This document shows positions 61,507 through 64,000 of a stretch of 64,000 nucleotides of DNA, in pieces. The translations under genes were made by a program, and so were the position numbers. The stretch covers positions 107,025-171,024 of the forward strand of contig CAUQBR010000002.1 in NCBI GenBank assembly GCA_963516475.1, in the 5' to 3' direction. Under the pieces are notes generated by a model that ran no database searches, was not told the origin of the DNA, and was given only the letters and a program-made list of their open reading frames with translations. Source of the stretch: JABCPE02 sp963516475. Its GTDB lineage: Bacteria > Bacteroidota > Bacteroidia > Flavobacteriales > Weeksellaceae. The number at the start of each line of letters is the position of its first letter. Position 1 is the first letter of the stretch.

Positions 61507-63489
61507 TTAATGAACAATAAGTTTTAAGCTGTTTTCCCCCAATAGTGTCTTAATATGGATGATATATACCCCTGAAACACCAATATTTCCATGATATTCA
61601 TACTGAGATAGATTATAGAAATTCTGTGACTGCATGAGCCTTCCCTCCATGGTATAAATACTGACCTGTCCGCTGGTGGTTTTAGGGAACGCTGCCTGAA
61701 GCGTGAATTTTCCTCCTGGAGCAGGATTAGGATAGAGCAGAATCTGGGAATCCGCAATTTCATTTTCTACATAAGTCTTGAATTTAGAAACAGATTTACA
61801 GCCATGCTCGTTTTTAATTCTAAGCTCATAGTCACCTGCCTGGCTGAGGAGATAATTTTTGTTTTCTGAAACTAGACGACCGTTCTGATACCACTGATAA
61901 GCATAGCTCCCTTTAGGCAAGCTTTCTTCTGGAGACAGCAGCAGTGGTTTTTTAGCGATGATATATTCTGAATTGAGATTTGGTAGTGGAGCATCTCCGT
62001 CAGAGAGATAAAAGCTATCCTTGTAAGTCCTTCCATAGGCATCAGAAATATTATATAAATACTTTCCTGAAGAAAGGCGCAGAGCCTTTTGATTAAGTTC
62101 TGAAGAACTTAAGTCCATACTTTGCTGATAGGAAGGAGTTTCTTCTCTATGAAGGGTTATATGATAAGGAGCCTGTCCTCCCACAATATTAAATCTAACT
62201 TTTCCAGAGAGGCTTTCCCTGCATTTAGAGGCTTCTATATCTAGATGAGAAAACATCTCTGGTGCCATCCAGATACTATAAGCAGTCTGTCCATTGGCGG
62301 AATCTTCCCAATTATTAAAAATAAATGGCTTTTGAGAGGAAACTTTTCCTAATTTATGATACTTTGTTGAAGTAGGATGAAATAATCTCTCCTTAGAAGA
62401 ATCTGTGACCAGCCAATAGTAATCATTTTTCTCACTAGACTTTGCTTCTTCATCACTTGAAAGAGGAGGCAAGACTCTAGGGTCAGCCTTCCAATGCAGT
62501 TCCACATCAGGATGTTTATGATAATCCATTAACCAAACTCTGGAGAGTCCTCTGGGCTGACCTTCTTTTTGTTTTTTTAGTTCTAATTCTTTACCATTAT
62601 CACTCCAGAAAACAAAATAACCATCTGGAATTTCCTTGCCATTTTTTGTAGTGAGCCCTACGGTAATCATCTGCTCATCGTTAGAATTTCTGCTGGCCAT
62701 CTGGGAGATTTCTCCCTCTTTATCTTTTCCTACAGCAGTAATATTTTGATTAAATTCCTTATGTTCAGTATAATCCCATATTTTCTCTCCCCTACTGTTA
62801 TAGTAATTTTTATATTCTGTCTGGCTGAGAGAAACACCATATTTAATGGATAAATAAGATGCTACCTGCTGCATTTCCATAGGGGAAAGCACTCGGTCAT
62901 AAAGTAAAATTTCTCCAATATATCCAGAAAATTCTTCAAGTGGCAGATGAGCTATTTTACCTGCTAAATGAAGTTCGTACTGAGAAGATTTATTTGGGGT
63001 ATTATTTTCCTTAGACTCTAGATTTTTATAATGCTGGTAATAATGAATTTTTATCTTGTCTCTATTTCCCTGCGGATAGCTGCTGTACAGAGTTTTTTCC
63101 ATATCAGCAAAACGACGGTTGGTAGCTACTAGTTTATACTGAGCAGCAGATGTATTTAAAAGAGACCATAAAGGGTATTCTCCCTCGTTTTTTTCTCCTT
63201 TATAAACTACAAAAAGTGAGTAATGTTCTGCTGCAGATTTTTCTAAAGGCAGAGAAATTGTTTTTCCTTCTTTGATGTAAAAAACAGGATTTCCATTGAT
63301 GCTAAGCCCTTCTGCTTTATCAAAATGAATTTCCTGTCCTTTTATTTTTTCTTTTACCTGTGTTTTTCCTTTTTCCTTTTCAGTTTTTATCCAGTAGATC
63401 GGAGTGGGAACTCCTGAAGGATATTTTTCTTGTGCATAAACCTTATAAAAGGAAAGTAAAACTCCTAGTGAAAAATAAAGTTTCCTCAT
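61507..63489 (-). CDS. Type IX-secreted surface protein with C-terminal sorting domain
   Basis: A 660-aa protein with a signal peptide (KLYFSLGVLLSFYKVYAQ). The N-terminal part has LamG-like features (FSGYIGEILLYDRVLSP, SYLSIKYGVSL), then an immunoglobulin-like or adhesin region. The last 75 residues fit a type IX sorting domain: ILLYPNPAPGGKFTLQ, GQVSIYTMEGRL, then GVYIIHI and KLIVH at the end. It lies 10 bases before the RHS gene in the same operon and may display, anchor or help export that toxin. The partnership is inferred from position. Confidence 0.88.
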   Translation of the reverse strand: MRKLYFSLGVLLSFYKVYAQEKYPSGVPTPIYWIKTEKEKGKTQVKEKIKGQEIHFDKAEGLSINGNPVFYIKEGKTISLPLEKSAAEHYSLFVVYKGEKNEGEYPLWSLLNTSAAQYKLVATNRRFADMEKTLYSSYPQGNRDKIKIHYYQHYKNLESKENNTPNKSSQYELHLAGKIAHLPLEEFSGYIGEILLYDRVLSPMEMQQVASYLSIKYGVSLSQTEYKNYYNSRGEKIWDYTEHKEFNQNITAVGKDKEGEISQMASRNSNDEQMITVGLTTKNGKEIPDGYFVFWSDNGKELELKKQKEGQPRGLSRVWLMDYHKHPDVELHWKADPRVLPPLSSDEEAKSSEKNDYYWLVTDSSKERLFHPTSTKYHKLGKVSSQKPFIFNNWEDSANGQTAYSIWMAPEMFSHLDIEASKCRESLSGKVRFNIVGGQAPYHITLHREETPSYQQSMDLSSSELNQKALRLSSGKYLYNISDAYGRTYKDSFYLSDGDAPLPNLNSEYIIAKKPLLLSPEESLPKGSYAYQWYQNGRLVSENKNYLLSQAGDYELRIKNEHGCKSVSKFKTYVENEIADSQILLYPNPAPGGKFTLQAAFPKTTSGQVSIYTMEGRLMQSQNFYNLSQYEYHGNIGVSGVYIIHIKTLLGENSLKLIVH

Positions 63490-63503
63490 ATTTTTCGTAT
63501 ATT

Positions 63504-64000
63504 TTAAAAGTTATTGTATCCGTCAAAAGTAAAGCGGTAACCGATATTGAGAAAAAAAGCATTGACCATGTTATTCTGCTCTCGGTAGCGGTGTCCATTT
63601 TGCTGAGTTTCCAAAGCGTCTGACAATCCCAAATGATAACGGATGCCTATATTCAGTTTATTATCAAACTCATAACCGATACCCATACCTAAATGGAAAT
63701 AGTCTTTCCCTTCCAATGACTGTTTTAAAACATTCTGTACCACAGCATCAGGCTCAAAATAAACACCCGACTTTCTGGACATCTCTGCTCCGTTGGAACG
63801 GTATTCCAAAACATCTTTATCTAAATTAAAGTTAAAATAAGGACCTGCTCCTGCATAAAAACCTTCTGTAAAGTAAAACTTTACCATAAACCCTGCATTG
63901 AGGCTATGATAAGGAAATTTAAGGGTATAGTTTAGTCCGTTGGTGTCGGTATATTCAAGTTGTCCAGGCTGGTAGGAATAGTAGAGTTCAGGTTGAAAAC
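63504..64000 (-). CDS. Outer-membrane beta-barrel (porin-like) protein, C-terminal part
   Basis: The frame is open to the end of the window, so the start lies beyond it; 165 codons are visible. Alternating strands such as FTEGFYAGAGPYFNFNL, LGMGIGYEFDNKLNIGIRYH and the closing NAFFLNIGYRFTF fit an outer-membrane beta-barrel of the PorT/OprF-like families common in Bacteroidota. It lies 14 bases before the type IX-sorted protein and is probably the first visible gene of the RHS operon. Confidence 0.8.
   Translation of the reverse strand, partial: FQPELYYSYQPGQLEYTDTNGLNYTLKFPYHSLNAGFMVKFYFTEGFYAGAGPYFNFNLDKDVLEYRSNGAEMSRKSGVYFEPDAVVQNVLKQSLEGKDYFHLGMGIGYEFDNKLNIGIRYHLGLSDALETQQNGHRYREQNNMVNAFFLNIGYRFTFDGYNNF

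Overview
The window comes from an AT-rich flavobacterium of the Chryseobacterium/Elizabethkingia/Riemerella type (order Flavobacteriales); I cannot name the species. Grounds are the gene families (DUF2851, a gyrB of flavobacterial length, a type IX secretion sorting domain, CTnDOT-type tra genes), Bacteroidota -7 boxes (TAnnTTTG) before many genes, and the near absence of Shine-Dalgarno sites.

Region 1 (1-17,500) is ordinary chromosome. It holds an NlpE-like lipoprotein tail, fhs, an ABC ATPase, a zinc-type CDF exporter and gyrB. A forward run follows: dicarboxylate symporter, DUF2851, GNAT, class 1A pyrD, pdxJ, DUF721/DciA. A tight reverse operon comes next: ribBA, corA, methyltransferase, gamma-carbonic anhydrase-like protein, AAA ATPase, mtgA. 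Then come grpB-like and pnuC (divergent) and the tmRNA gene ssrA at 17,496-17,893.

Region 2 (about 17,900-46,400) is a conjugative module directly after ssrA. It opens with a tandem array of about 32-bp units and a long hairpin. Operon A (18,980-35,061) encodes a mobilization protein, relaxase, ParA, TraE/F/G, four secreted paralogues in tandem, TraJ/K/L/M/N-like proteins and the coupling protein. The VirB4-class TraG carries a complete DnaJ J-domain inserted between its Walker A and Walker B halves. A PIN-type toxin-antitoxin pair follows in reverse. Operon B (35,928-46,356) encodes an M23 peptidase, two hydrophilic proteins, a lipoprotein and a 1,900-aa TOPRIM/N6-methylase/helicase protein that seems to contain an overprinted 128-aa gene. 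Operons A and B start behind the same perfect 58-bp repeat (10-bp iterons plus a -33 TTG), so they are probably one regulon. No integrase gene is visible.

Region 3 (46,500-64,000, reverse strand) is an RHS polymorphic-toxin locus. Its order of transcription is an outer-membrane barrel protein, a type IX-sorted surface protein, a 3,093-aa SpvB/VCBS/TcdB/RHS toxin with a nuclease-like tip, and its immunity protein. Behind these lie displaced tip cassettes: an orphan lipoprotein with a 31-aa toxin stub, an HExxH metallopeptidase tip, a JAB-like tip and a hydrophobic tip, each with a candidate immunity gene. A 67-bp repeat recurs three times at cassette borders. The array looks like a reservoir of swappable toxin tips whose far end was cut off next to the conjugative module.
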